A stretch of DNA of 64,000 nt from Saururus chinensis (taxonomy: Eukaryota > Streptophyta > Magnoliopsida > Piperales > Saururaceae), in contig CP141142.1 of the NCBI GenBank assembly GCA_035235625.1, forward strand, positions 50,509,644 to 50,573,643. The letters run 5' to 3'. Both the position numbers and the translations under genes were made by a program. This document shows, one piece after another, positions 33,921-45,511 of this stretch (its first letter is position 1; every line of letters begins with the position of its first letter). Below the pieces are notes generated by a model that was not told the origin of the DNA, made no database searches, and worked only from the letters and a program-made list of their open reading frames with translations.

Positions 33921-36200
33921 CTGTAGAAAAAGACCTGATTGTAGGTTGTCCTGTAAATGACATTTGTACATTTAATTGTGAATTGCCCATGCCAATACTT
34001 TTAATAATGTTAAATCTTGTCATTCTCAAGAAGAAGATACTCTTCGAAATGAAATTGGTAACAATATTTGTTGCATCTATAAACCAGGAGAACATCGCCA
34101 TATGCATAGCAGGATTTATTTCCCGGTACAGATGGATTCAATCAAATGTCTTGAACTTTTGCCTAACATCTAAAAGCACTGTCCTGTTCTTCCAGAGTCC
34201 AGACTGATGTGAACATACCGTTGCTGATCTGATAAGGCATGCAGCAGCATGTCAAGGATGTATTTAGATGATAGCTGATGCATATGTGCAGGGCACAGTA
34301 TCATCGGGATGATTGAGCCTGTTATTTCTCGAGGAAATCAGGGGAAGTGTCGAACCAGGGATACGAATTTCTTCACAAGGAGTATTAAGGAAACAAATTC
34401 CTTCCAGGAGTATGCTGCAATGCCCAATTTTTCTATATACTACACTTTTATGGGGTTTGAATTATGCCTGAAGACATTGTAAGAAGCCGAAAGTAGATAG
34501 TCCAACATGCTTTTAAACATCAACAATCATGAACAACAAAGTGGTGGAATCTGCATATTTAGCATGAAAAGCTGAGATTGAGTTCTGAGATGTGGATACT
34601 GATAATGAGGAACAATGTGTGACTCAGAGCGCAGAGACATATTGTTATTTGGCAGAGCATTCTTTCGAGCTCAAACGGCAACAAGTTCATTATTTTTTTC
34701 GTAGAAGGGATGGAATCCCATTGCAGCCTAATATAATGGAAGACTTGGATCATCACACTTTTGAGATGGCCCTGTCAGTAGAAAATCTAATTGCAAGCTG
34801 GTAGGGGACAGTTAAAAGAAGGACTCGGAGAAACGCTCGATTCAGATTCCAGCCTGATGTGTCCCTGTGTAGAACAGGCTGTCACAAAAGTGTGGTCTTC
34901 AGCAAATACATGCACTGGACAAAATTGCAAAAAGAAACAGACACTGCTTTTATAGTGACCGAAAGAGGACAGAGTTACTGTTGACCTGTCATGCTGATGA
35001 GCTCTCTATCTTGTTTTTCTTAATTGGGTGGTTACAATCATTTAGCTGTTGTAACTTGTAAAGACTGCTAAATTAACCCTGCTTTCATAGTAAGCAATAT
35101 TATGCTACTTTTTATGAATAAAAATTGTATAGTAAACCATCTCTTAAGGTGTAAGATTTGACTTCTTATACTGAGTACCCATTTCATGATGAAATGTTTT
35201 TTTATATGTTTCCCTATCTAGATGACTTAATTGCATGTTCCAATATCTTATCACCATGATGTTCATCACATCACATTATAAAGGTACCTCTTTTATTTTG
35301 CTATTTGAAGAAGCTTGTATCACAAGCATTTTGTACTTCTGCGTGTCTATTTTCTTTAACAATATTCTCCATAATCTACACTCCCTCCATCTCGCATTAA
35401 TAACTCCATGTAGTTTCTATAAAAATGTATCCTTCATATTAAAAAAATTAAAACTATTCAACCAATCCTTATAAAGCTGTGTTATATTGCTAGTTCTTCT
35501 TATTTGCTTCAAAACTTGTTAATTGCTTCAATGGTATAAGTGCCCCTTTAACCTTTATGGGGGACAATGCATAGAACCAAAGTCTTTTTCATCAGATAAA
35601 AGAATTATATTGCATGCAATGATGAGTGGCAAATAAGATGACTACTAAAACGTTGGGTACCACCAAGCTGGACAGGTGACCTAACCTAACAAAAATTGGC
35701 TCATGGCCCACCATTGAAATCAGGGAAGTGTAGGCGACACATGAACCTCTTCCTATGGTTGTAGAGAGAGAGAGAGAGTAAATTAATTTCAAATTGGGGA
35801 AGGATTCCTGTGTTGAAATTGGACAGGCACAACCAGCCGGCACCTAATCAGTAATCAATGAAAGAATGTTCCCGTGGCCTCAAATCTTGGAAGAGATCTA
35901 ACCGTCCCTATGGTACATATAACTGTCACTAGGCTGTCACATGGTCCGGTCCCCACCCCCACCAAGTGCCGGACCCTTGTGTGGACCCCATGCTTCCACT
36001 ACTTCCATAATTGAGCGAGCTCATCACACCGGCCCAGATAACGACCCAAAAGACGGCACTAAATGGGCTCCATGTGTCACTTAAAGTGGGCCTCGATGGG
36101 CCCACGGTGGGCCCAGTCATGAAACTCACGTGCCCCCTGCCCAACTTGGTTGTTTCAGACGGCAGAGCTGCGGGACCCGCCGGCCGACCGGCTCCCCTGG
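33921..36200. other. Downstream/intergenic region of the E2 gene
   Basis: No protein gene is recognised. An AATAAA at 35117-35122 could end a long 3' transcript, but a nearer poly(A) site after 33.96 kb is as likely. The frame at 34592-34804 (70 residues) shows no family motif. A Stowaway-like end (CTCCCTCCATCTCGCATTAA) lies at about 35381 without a clear partner. A short GA tract lies at 35765-35779. Confidence 0.45.
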
Positions 36201-36208
36201 ATATATAT
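36201..36208 (+). promoter_or_regulatory. Possible TATA box of the DHHC S-acyltransferase gene
   Basis: ATATATAT sits in GC-rich DNA (GGATATATATTGCTC), about 300 bases before the ATG at 36499. Position and composition fit a plant core promoter, but a leader intron is not excluded. Confidence 0.4.
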
Positions 36209-36498
36209 TGCTCTCTTCTTCCGAAAGCAAACCAGAAGGCTGGGAGTGGAGCAGTCGTCAACGCTTCTGGGCAACCTCCGAGATCAAGATGACGCCCCTC
36301 GATTACACTATCAAACCCTAGGGACTGGTGCGGGCGTTCTTCTTCTTGGGTGGGGTTGACTTGGCAGCAGTCTTCTCACACTACTAATGAACCCTAGAGG
36401 GGAAGAAGTGGATACAAGCTGATCAGCCAGTTGGTTGTCTTAGTTTAACGTCCCCAAAGTCTTGGGTTGCTCTCCTGCCTGCACTCTGCCCGGCAGAG

Positions 36499-39400
36499 AT
36501 GGTGAGGAAGCATGGGTGGCAGCTCCCTGCTCACACTTTCCAGGTCTGCTGCTCGCTTCAATATCAGTTGTTTGTTTTGTTATTTCTGTGGTGGAATTGG
36601 AATCCTGTTGGATTTGTGGGCTTTGTTGTTATGGATATTGGATTCTGTTTTTGGTTTGACTTGTGAGATTCTTATCTGGGTTTGTGAGAATTTGTCTTAT
36701 GGTATTGGGTGGCTACTCCATTTGGGTGCTGGGGCTGGTTTTTGTTGCTATTTGGTATGGAATGCACATGTTTGCTTCTACTGTTGTTTTGAGTTCGGAG
36801 ATGGAAGATGGGGGTGGTAAGGATAGGGGAAACAGTGAGGTTTTTTGCTGGATGTTTGTTCATTATTTCAATTTCTATGTGCCTGAAGGCAATATCTCTC
36901 TATCCTGCCCTGAATTCAACTAAGTACTTAATCCTATGTTTTAATTGCCTTTTTCCCCCTTATTTACTTTTAGTTGATTCTTATTTGGGTTTCGTCTAGA
37001 AGTTTGGATGATGTTGAAGGACTAAAATTTGACGCCGCAATGCCTTTTTCTTTTCTCTTTTGGTGATGAGACGTTCGTGGAATTTTTGTAAGCTTTCATA
37101 CGCTCTGTTTTTCCTTGGTATATCTGTTATTTTTTATATTCTAGTCTTAGTTTCTCACGTCTAACTGCTATAAAAAAGATACATTCAACTTTTTTCTACA
37201 CTTGGTTACCCTCTGTTATTTTTATTTGCTTTATGTTGCACTTTATTAATGTACTTGTTAAGAATTAGACATTGACCCAGTGTTCCAACATAGGCGGAGC
37301 TTTTTTTCTTCCTCTGTTTTTTCTTTTAGTGGATTATTGGAGCCACAAGTAGCCTTTTTGAGCATTTTCTTCCATGCTTGTTTCCTGTTGCACTGCTGTA
37401 ATATATGTGCCTAAAATTTTCCTTTTTATATCTTGTTATTAAAATCTTTTGTTTTTTATAGGTTGTTGCCATTATTGTGTTCTTTTTACTAGTTGTTGCC
37501 GTCTATAATTTTTTTTGCACTAATTATCAGTTGACATTTTTTAGCATTTTCTTCCGTGCTTGTTTCTTGTTGGACTGCCACACGATATGTGCCTAAGATT
37601 ATCCTTTTTATATCATGTTATTTAAGATCTTTTCTTTTTTATAGGTTGTTGCCATTACTGTGTTCTTTTTACTAGTTGTTGCCGTCTATAATTTTTTTTT
37701 GCACCATTTATCAGTTGAAATTTTTTGGCATTTTCTTCCATGCTTGTTTCTTGTTGGACTGCAACATGATATGTGCCTAAGATTATCCTTTTTATATCAT
37801 GTTATTTAAGATCTTTTCTTTTTTATAGGTTGTTGCCATCACTGTGTTCTTCTTACTAGTGGTTGCCTTCTATAATTTTTTTGCACCTTTTATTGGTGGA
37901 CGTATCTTGAAGTATGTTTCATTTGGAGTTTACTCACCCGTGGTAAGTTTTTCCATCCATGTCTTCTTAGCCTTTGTTGTATAATATTATCTCCCCCCTT
38001 TCTCTTTGTTACTACATTTTCCTTTTGTTGCATGCAGGCTCTTGCTGTTTTTATTCTTTATGTCCGTTGTACTGCTATCAATCCTGCTGATCCAGGTATT
38101 ATGGATAAATTTGGGGGTGTGCCATCAAGTAAACCGAAGATTGATGTTGGACTGCAAGGCCCATATTTAGCGGGTAACATGGGAGAAACTGGAATTCATA
38201 TGTCACCTTTATCAGTCTCAAGAAGTTCTATGGCCGGTAACTCTGCAAAAGGCGCTTCCCTTGGTAATGGAAGAAGCCTAAGCATAGCAGATGTCTCTCC
38301 TAAGAAAGAATCATCTTGTTGCATCAATGTCAGGGGTTTTGTTTGTGCATTATTTGTGAAAGAAGATTGGTGCAAACGTGAAGTAGTCTCTGAGCAGCAG
38401 GAGCAAGATGCTCTATTTTGTACCTATTGCAATGCTGAGGTACTGATTATGATTATTTTGTGTAATAAACTGGTATTAGGCAGTGAAGTACACAAAAATG
38501 TAGGTGTTTTGTCCTCGAGAAAAAAATCTAGACTTTGGATGTGGCTAGATACAGGTGGTACATATTCTGATTTAATACTGTGTGCTTATTCATGAAGTGT
38601 GGCCAAGTAGCAACTTAAAATTTTTGTTAAATAAGTTTTCTCAGGAGAGTTGTTACTTCATCCTTTATTTTTAACAAAGCGACATAGGAGTTTTATGAAC
38701 TCTACTGTCTGGAGGATTCATTTTCTTTTAACTCTCTCTATCCCACAGTAATATTCCCATTTGGTTTTCCAAAATGAACTGATTTGGAACTATTAATGTG
38801 GGATGGAGGGAGTACTTGTGATTTCAAACAGTTGGAGTTTAAGAAAAGTGATTTCAAGTAAGAGAAAATGCACGGGCCATGAATTGGAATTATACTTGGA
38901 CAACCAGTTGAGGGGTTTGATATCCAATCCTAAGAACTAATTGGCCTATTGTCAGTGTTGGCTGAAGCTCAGATATGTTGTTTTTATCTGATGTTAGGTG
39001 CAATAAATATGCAAATGTAGTATGCTATTATGGTCGTATTTTTCTTTTCCTTTCCTTTGAAAGTTGTGATAGTATCTATCATTAAGCCAATGTTATTGAA
39101 TCGTGTCAGCCAACTTAGGGCATACTGGAATATTTTTGGTTTCTTTTTTTTGTAAATACAATTTAACATATGCTATAATTTTCATTCTGGTTTGTTGGAT
39201 AACCAGTTTATTTGGCTACATCTATCCATTTGGGCATATCCGGGCTTGATATACGTTGTTTGGCCATTCCTTAAGAGCTTGAGCTTTTTAGGCAACTTGG
39301 TTTCTACATGGTATCATAGGTAGGAGGTCCCGGTTTCAATCCACTGCCTCTGCATGTGCACATGCAAGCATTTAAATCATGCTTGCCCGTGGAGGGAGGT

Positions 39401-42103
39401 TGGATTATCTGTCTCTCTACCGATGTAGGCTTCATGTACATTGTTGGGTCATTCCTTAACAGCTCGAGCTTTTGAGGCAACTTGCTTTTTAACATGTTTT
39501 ACTAATGGTTTTTGCCCCTTCAGAATTGCTTTGTTGTGTATATATCTTTGTGCCTATATCCATTTCTTCTTTCTGCAGGTACGAAAGTTTAGTAAACACT
39601 GCAGATGTTGTGATAAATGTGTGGATGGATTTGATCACCACTGTCGGGTATGTTAGAGTTCCGTTCGTTTCTTCTAGTTCTTTCCTTTATCATCAGTTCT
39701 CTTGTTGCAGGGAATGTTAATGATTATCTACCATGCAGTGGCTCAATAATTGCGTTGGCAGAAAAAATTATGTCACTTTCTTCTCGCTTATGGCCACAAG
39801 TGTCATCTGGGTATGATTTCCGATTTCCACCTTCTGTTGTCAATAATAGCATTGACTGAGAAATGTGTTTTAAATTTCGGTTTTGCTTCTCTAAACTTAT
39901 GCTCATGTAGTTGATCATTGAATTTGGAGTTGGTATTGCTGTGCTGGTCCGCTGCTTTGTTGACAAAAAGCACATGGAGGAGCAAATTGTTGACAAGCTT
40001 GGAAATGGATTTTCTCGTGCTCCATTTATTGTTGTTGTGGTATGTTATTTACTTAAGTGTTTTCTTGCTTTTTGACAAACTTTATACTTGAGTTGTTTAT
40101 TGTTTTGAAGGCCTATTCTCAACAATTTTAACTGAACCATGTTTGTGGAAATGAGCCAGTTAGCTAGAGTTTCTTTTTTTTTAGTAAATCAATCTGATTG
40201 CTTTAATACTTTGACCAAATAAATTTTTTTAGGCGATGGTATAGTTCTTTTTTTTCTAACACCCATTAAAACATTATATATATTGAGTATCAGCCAGTCT
40301 TGTGCTTGGTTTTATTGTTAGCTGGTTCATTTTTCTTTGGGGAATCTTTTTGGGCCAGTTCAACTTAAACAAGTATTGTACGTATTGAAATTTCGGTGCA
40401 AGATATGTTAAATTGAAGAAAAGGATGCCTGGCTTGCCGCAATTATCTCCTTTGTTTTAAGGGTGAATTTGTTTACGACTTGCATAGCATGATCTGGCAG
40501 TCTGACTCTTTGGCCTTATGATACCCAATTCTTTTGTACAGGTTGTATGTTCTGCAGTTTCATTACTAGCTTGTGTGCCTTTGGGAGAACTTTTCTTTTT
40601 CCATATGATATTGATAAAAAAGGTGAGAGTTATTTATGAAAGAAGAAGGAAAGAAAACAAGCTTGATTATTTTTGGGGACCTGATATAAGTTTTTTAATT
40701 AATCTAATACTTTTATTAGGGGATCACGACCTATGAGTTTATTCTTGCGGTGCGTGCAATGAGTGAGGCACCTCAAGGTTCTGTTGATGAGGATAACCTT
40801 AATGTTCCACTTTCACCCACCGAATCTGCCACCACTGGGATAAGTGGTGGGAGTTCTTTGGGCCTTCCGTACAAGGGTGCATGGTGCACTCCACCAAGAG
40901 TATTTGTAGATTATCAGGTAGGAATTTTCAATTTTTTTATTTATAATTTTATTAAATATTTGTATATATGGTTTTTTCCTAATTTGACGGACACAGCAGG
41001 ATGAGGTTATTCCACACCTAGATCCCACAGTTGTGCCTTCCACTGTTGACCCTGATGCAGCTGGATTTGCAGAAAGGGGAAGCAAGTTGCAGAAAAGACC
41101 TGTTCGAATTAATGCCTGGAGACTTGCCAAGTTAGATTCTAATGAGGCCATGAGGGCTGCAGCAAAAGCCCGAGCTTCATCTTCTGCTTTTCGGCCTGTT
41201 GATCACCGCCGTGGGCCTGATGCAGACGTGAGCTCTAATGATAATATGAGCAGTAGAAGCAGCATGAGCACAGATTTTGGGATGAATAAGGAAGTAAAAA
41301 GCGATCTTAAGCTATCCAATATGGGAAATTCATATCCTCCAAGCAGTGCTAGTAAGGAGGACTATGAAACAGGAACTCAAAGTGTTAGTAGTTTCAGCAG
41401 TCCAGGTCATATACATGATTCAGTGTCCTTGAGTCCTCTGCCACTGGAGCAACCATCAGGTCCTTCTGCTGCTGGTCAGTTGCCGCCAAGATTTATAACT
41501 GATCGGTCTTTTCCTATGAGAGGGGCTCATCCTAATGTAAATTTTTCAAACCAAATGCTATTTCAGCCCTCTAATAGTGGATTTGATGACAAAATGATGC
41601 AGAGGAGTAAAATGGGCTCCCAAGTACCATCGGGCCAACATATTAGTTCAGTTGTTAGGGAGAGTAGGAGGGCCTCTGTTGTGTGGGACCAAGATGCTGG
41701 TAGATATGTGTCTGTTCCAGTATCAGCCAGGGGTGAAACAGCAGTGGATTTCCCTCTGAGGCCACCGTCACATGCAACAGTGAACCGAGCTGCAGAGGTA
41801 GGTGGTTATGGAAGAAAGCCAGCTGTTCCAGAGTCTTCAATCACAGGAATGGCACCTATGCAGCAGACAGAGAGTTTATTTTACACAGGACAGTCTATAT
41901 TTTTTGGTGGACCGCTTTTGAGTGTACCACCAGCCAGGGAAGCTGAAAGAAATGCGAACAGCAACACAAGTGTGGCACCAATACAAGATAGGAGGTCTTA
42001 TGTACCACGGGTTGGTAGAGAAGGACCAGGTGTGGCTTCAAACCAGCTCCCAGTGTTTGCTCCCGGGTCTTCACTGAATGTATTACCCAACAGCTCACGA
42101 TGA
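36499..42103 (+). CDS. DHHC-type protein S-acyltransferase, PAT21/PAT22-like
   Basis: Nine exons: 36499-36543, 37829-37942, 38038-38439, 39579-39647, 39739-39810, 39911-40039, 40542-40622, 40720-40917 and 41000-42103. All phases join to 737 residues. The enzyme attaches palmitate to Cys of membrane-associated proteins. Seen: two N-terminal helices (about 16-66), the DPG motif in INPADPGI, the Cys-rich domain with CRCCDKC and DHHC at 206-209 followed by [12 protein letters not shown], two more helices (about 220-315), a TTxE-type motif (GITTYEFIL), and a long Ser-rich cytosolic tail with conserved [16 protein letters not shown] and [15 protein letters not shown] blocks (here [20 protein letters not shown]). 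N-terminus [15 protein letters not shown] fits the Arabidopsis PAT19-22 group. Intron 1 contains two broken copies of the exon 2 start. The exon 9 acceptor is a CAGCAG pair, allowing one extra Gln. Confidence 0.95.
37361..37910 (+). repeat. Three tandem units (182-184 bp) carrying the exon 2 acceptor of the S-acyltransferase
   Basis: Unit starts (AGCATTTTCTTCC or a close match) fall at about 37361, 37543 and 37727. Each unit has TTTTTATA-AG followed by GTTGTTGCCAT, with the AG ending at 37461, 37644 and 37828. Only the third leads into the complete exon 2. The first two copy roughly the first 75-80 bases of the exon, then diverge. Their T-runs are 8 and 9 long instead of 7, which shifts the frame. 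Confidence 0.9.
38732..38812. mobile_element. Short Stowaway-like MITE inside S-acyltransferase intron 3
   Basis: The ends CTCTCTCTATCCCACA and TGTGGGATGGAGGGAG are inverted copies. The internal sequence is about 50 bases. It lies between exons 3 and 4 and does not touch a splice site. Confidence 0.6.
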
Positions 42104-43288
42104 CCCGTGATGTTGGCCTGAGGGAGGATTTCTTTCCTTGGGGTATTTTACCCGGAGCTTGAAATCTTAGAGGATTTTTTTCTGTAGATGGAAAGAATTG
42201 ATGGAGTGATTAACAGCTTAAACCATTGGTTTGCGAAGGTGAGGCTGGCTAATCTAGGCCATCAGTTTCTCTGCAATTAGCTTTAAGGTTAAGAGGCTCT
42301 AGTTAGGTACAACCGTGGCTGACATACAGAGAGATGTAAATTGACTTTGTAGTTCGGCATGAAGTTTCCAGAGTATGAAATTTCTTTATATATTCTGCCC
42401 CTCCCCACTACTGGCAGCTGCTTCAAGCATCAAATATGAATATTTGTAAAATAGACTATGATTGGGTTGATTCTGGTGCATCGGCAGTTGAAATTGACAC
42501 ATTTGATGCCTCATCATTGTAGAACTCGATGGTTCGTTGATGTGGGCAGTATCTTGTTGTCTATTTCCAGAAATCTGAAATTGTTCAGCTTACCAACGTT
42601 GATACATAGCTTCTCTTCTTCGCTGGTGCGCAAAAACCTCAAAGCATTAACAATAACCAGATCTTCACTTTGATGTCCATATCTAAGCAGTGTACGCTAA
42701 TGCCCTTCAAAATTTTGTGCGAAAGTTATGATCTTGTACTAGTTAGCCATAACAAGGCCTTTCTTGTTTTTTTATTTTTTTAAAAGAGGAAGCTTAGTCG
42801 AAGAGCTGCTCTTGGAAGAAAAAGAGAGAAAGAATGAAAGTCGAATAAGAGCTGGAGTTCTTTCCCCTTTCCGGCTTCCAAGCCAATGAGACAAAAGAAC
42901 AAGATTTTAAGATAAGAAAATTACTTGTGTGACGTTAACTTTTCACTCTACTTATCATTTTAAAATCATTAATGATTGGGGTTCATAAAAAACAACCCTA
43001 CTCACCAATAGTTTTGAAGTGATGAAGTATGACGTGTGAAAGTTAATGTCACAATAATACAAATCTTAAGATAAACCCTATCGTCCTTCCTTAATTTCTT
43101 CACCTTTATTTACCAACTTCCCACTTAAGTATCACTTAATCACCTATTTGAGTTTGATTTTAGTTTAAACTCAAGACACTTATGAATCAAATTTCATGAT
43201 TTCTAATCACCTATTTGAGTTTGATTTTAGTTTAAACTCAAGTGCACTTAGGAATCAAATTTCATGATTTCGGCCTAGGGCTAGAGTT
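42104..43288. other. 3' region of the S-acyltransferase gene and intergenic DNA
   Basis: The first roughly 340 bases are probably 3' untranslated sequence. No other gene is seen. A 67-bp tandem duplication near the right end is listed separately. Confidence 0.5.
43141..43274 (+). repeat. 67-bp tandem duplication
   Basis: CACCTATTTGAGTTTGATTT begins at 43141 and again at 43208. Both copies run on through AAATTTCATGATTT with only small differences (ACACTTATG versus GCACTTAGG). Confidence 0.85.
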
Positions 43289-44057
43289 ATGGAAGGCCGT
43301 ATCAGTCAATACAGCCCCGTATCGATCGATACGTATTTATATCGGTGGAGATTAATACAGGTACGGGGGTGGTATACCCCTACAGTGAATTACGATGCGT
43401 ATTGACCATATTGCCTGTACCATATTGATACGGTCGATACATATCGATATTGTATTAAAAATTAATTTTATATTTAAAAAAATAATTTTTTATTTAAAAA
43501 ATTACTTTTTATTTTAAAAAATAATTTTTTTATTAAAAAAAATTTTGAAAATTTTTTTCTTAAAAATGAAAACACAATTTAAACTCAACTTTTTTAAAAA
43601 TTTAAGTTTTTTTATATTAAAAATAATATTTTTAAAGTTATATGAGATCAATATGGGTAGGTTCATGCAATTTACATAATTATTTTTTTTACATATAGTG
43701 TTCCAAATATACATTTATTTAAACGACTCATATTAAGCATATTATTTATTTTTAAAATAAATTAATTTAAAAGCACTTAATATGAGAAATAATGACAAAA
43801 AATTTGTATAGTACGAAGAGCAAAATAATATATGGTTCTAAATAAACTAATTTTAGGATACCCGTATCGATTAATACAGCATTATACGGTTTTATTATGC
43901 TCTAAAAAAATATTATAATGATATATTATTAGTTATAATATTTTTTTATGTTTATATAAGGGTTTATGTCTATTTCGACACTTACTAAGTGTATTATCGA
44001 CGCGTACTTATATCTATAGTCATCAATATTCTCATGCATATTGATACAGCCTTTCAT
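43288..44057. mobile_element. Non-autonomous inverted-repeat element, about 770 bp
   Basis: Left end TATGGAAGGCCGTATCAGTC and right end GATACAGCCTTTCATGG are inverted partners. Several palindromic GTATCGAT / ATCGATAC blocks lie near both ends. The middle is almost pure A/T and non-coding. I could not fix a target duplication, so the superfamily is open. Confidence 0.55.
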
Positions 44058-44518
44058 GGCTGGAGTCCACATTACAGTACCATTCCAAGTAAAACCTTAC
44101 TTATTATGTTTATTGAGTACTGAGTGCCTTACACATCCAAATTATTTAATACACCGAGAATATTACATGATATGCACTTTTACTTTAGAATCAACGTTAT
44201 GTTAGTATATATTAGCACAAATAAAATGTAAATTCTTACTTACACTAATATATGTTATAATATATGCATCATCAATTCTCATGATAGATGGCCTAGATAA
44301 AAATTTGTAACCACTCCAAGAGCATTCAATAATTTTTCCCTGTAAATGGGTCCAGGAGGGGCATGCATCATGAAAGAGTCGAGTCAGGAACCTGACAGCA
44401 TAAGAACTGGGCCGGGTTAGAAGTTTCCTAGAAGGAGCGGCGCGGCCCAGTCGAAGAAAATTTGTCAGCACCCAGACATAATAGTGGGCCCACAACCGCC
44501 TCCCCGCCCGTCCCCGAC
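44058..44518. other. Upstream region of the saposin-like gene
   Basis: No gene is seen. At 44190-44300 a sequence with GTTAGTATATATTAGC and ATCAATTCTCATGATAGATGGCC resembles the core of family A hairpin MITEs, but the arms are too decayed to call. Confidence 0.4.
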
Positions 44519-44528
44519 CTATTTAAGG
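44519..44528 (+). promoter_or_regulatory. TATA box of the saposin-like gene
   Basis: CTATTTAAGG follows a C-rich stretch and lies about 30 bases before a GC-rich leader (CAGCAGCGGCAGCGGCAGCG). The leader exon ends with TTCAG|GTGAGT at 44586, leaving a leader intron to 45511. Confidence 0.65.
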
Positions 44529-45511
44529 GGCTCGAAGCAAGCGTATTCAAACAGCAGCGGCAGCGGCAGCGTCAGATTGGCTTCAGGTGAGTTCCAATGT
44601 CGACCAGCCTGATGCTAATGTTCGATTGGATGTCCTGATTAATCTAAAGTGTGTTTTAATCCTTGTTTTAGATTTAGTTTCCTGATCACTCAGCGACTTT
44701 GGGGAGGGTTAGGCACGTTTTTAGGAATTTTTTGTTCTAATTATGTATGAATTGAATATGCTAGTTGAATTTGAGTGATTTTGATGTTCTGATGAAATAC
44801 TTCCGAATTTTAATTTGGTTTTTGATGGTTTTGAGTTTGAATTCCTTCCTGTTGAATCTACTAGATCATAAATTCCTGAATTTGGCTTGGATGGTTGTGG
44901 TTGTTTTTGTTTAGAAATTGAAAAAGAAAAAGGATTTGGTTTTTTTGAGAAGAGTATCAACCGATGGGGTTCTTATTGGTTTCTTTATTAACATTGAAAT
45001 TTCTTTTGGAGCTTCCAGTGATTCGTTCGGTCATAATTGAGATATTTAGGCTATGTACACGCACAGCCCAGGCACACTCGATGCCATGGGCTTCACGCAT
45101 GGGGCCAGCATGAGGCCTGTGCTTTGCTGCGTTCGTAGTGCAAGTGTTTGTGTCTGCGACTTCATGTAGCATATTCATACTGGCAATATGTGAGATTCTC
45201 AGTTCGTATTGTATCTGTGAAACATTTTCTTCACTTCAGAAACTTGAGTTATCTGGTAAAATATGTTTATATTTATTTATGGTCTTTTATTGAGTAGACT
45301 TAAGAAGATACAGATTTAACTGTGAGCCATTTGGTGTCTTTAATAATTATATCTGTAATGAACCAAACAAAAAATAAATTTTCTATATTTACTTTCAAGT
45401 AACGTTATTGCACTGCTTTTCTAATTTATTTTGTTTTTTCATGAATCTGGTAGTGTTGTTTGGATTATATTCTCTTACAAATGATAGTACTTAAGTGTCC
45501 CTACATCTCAG

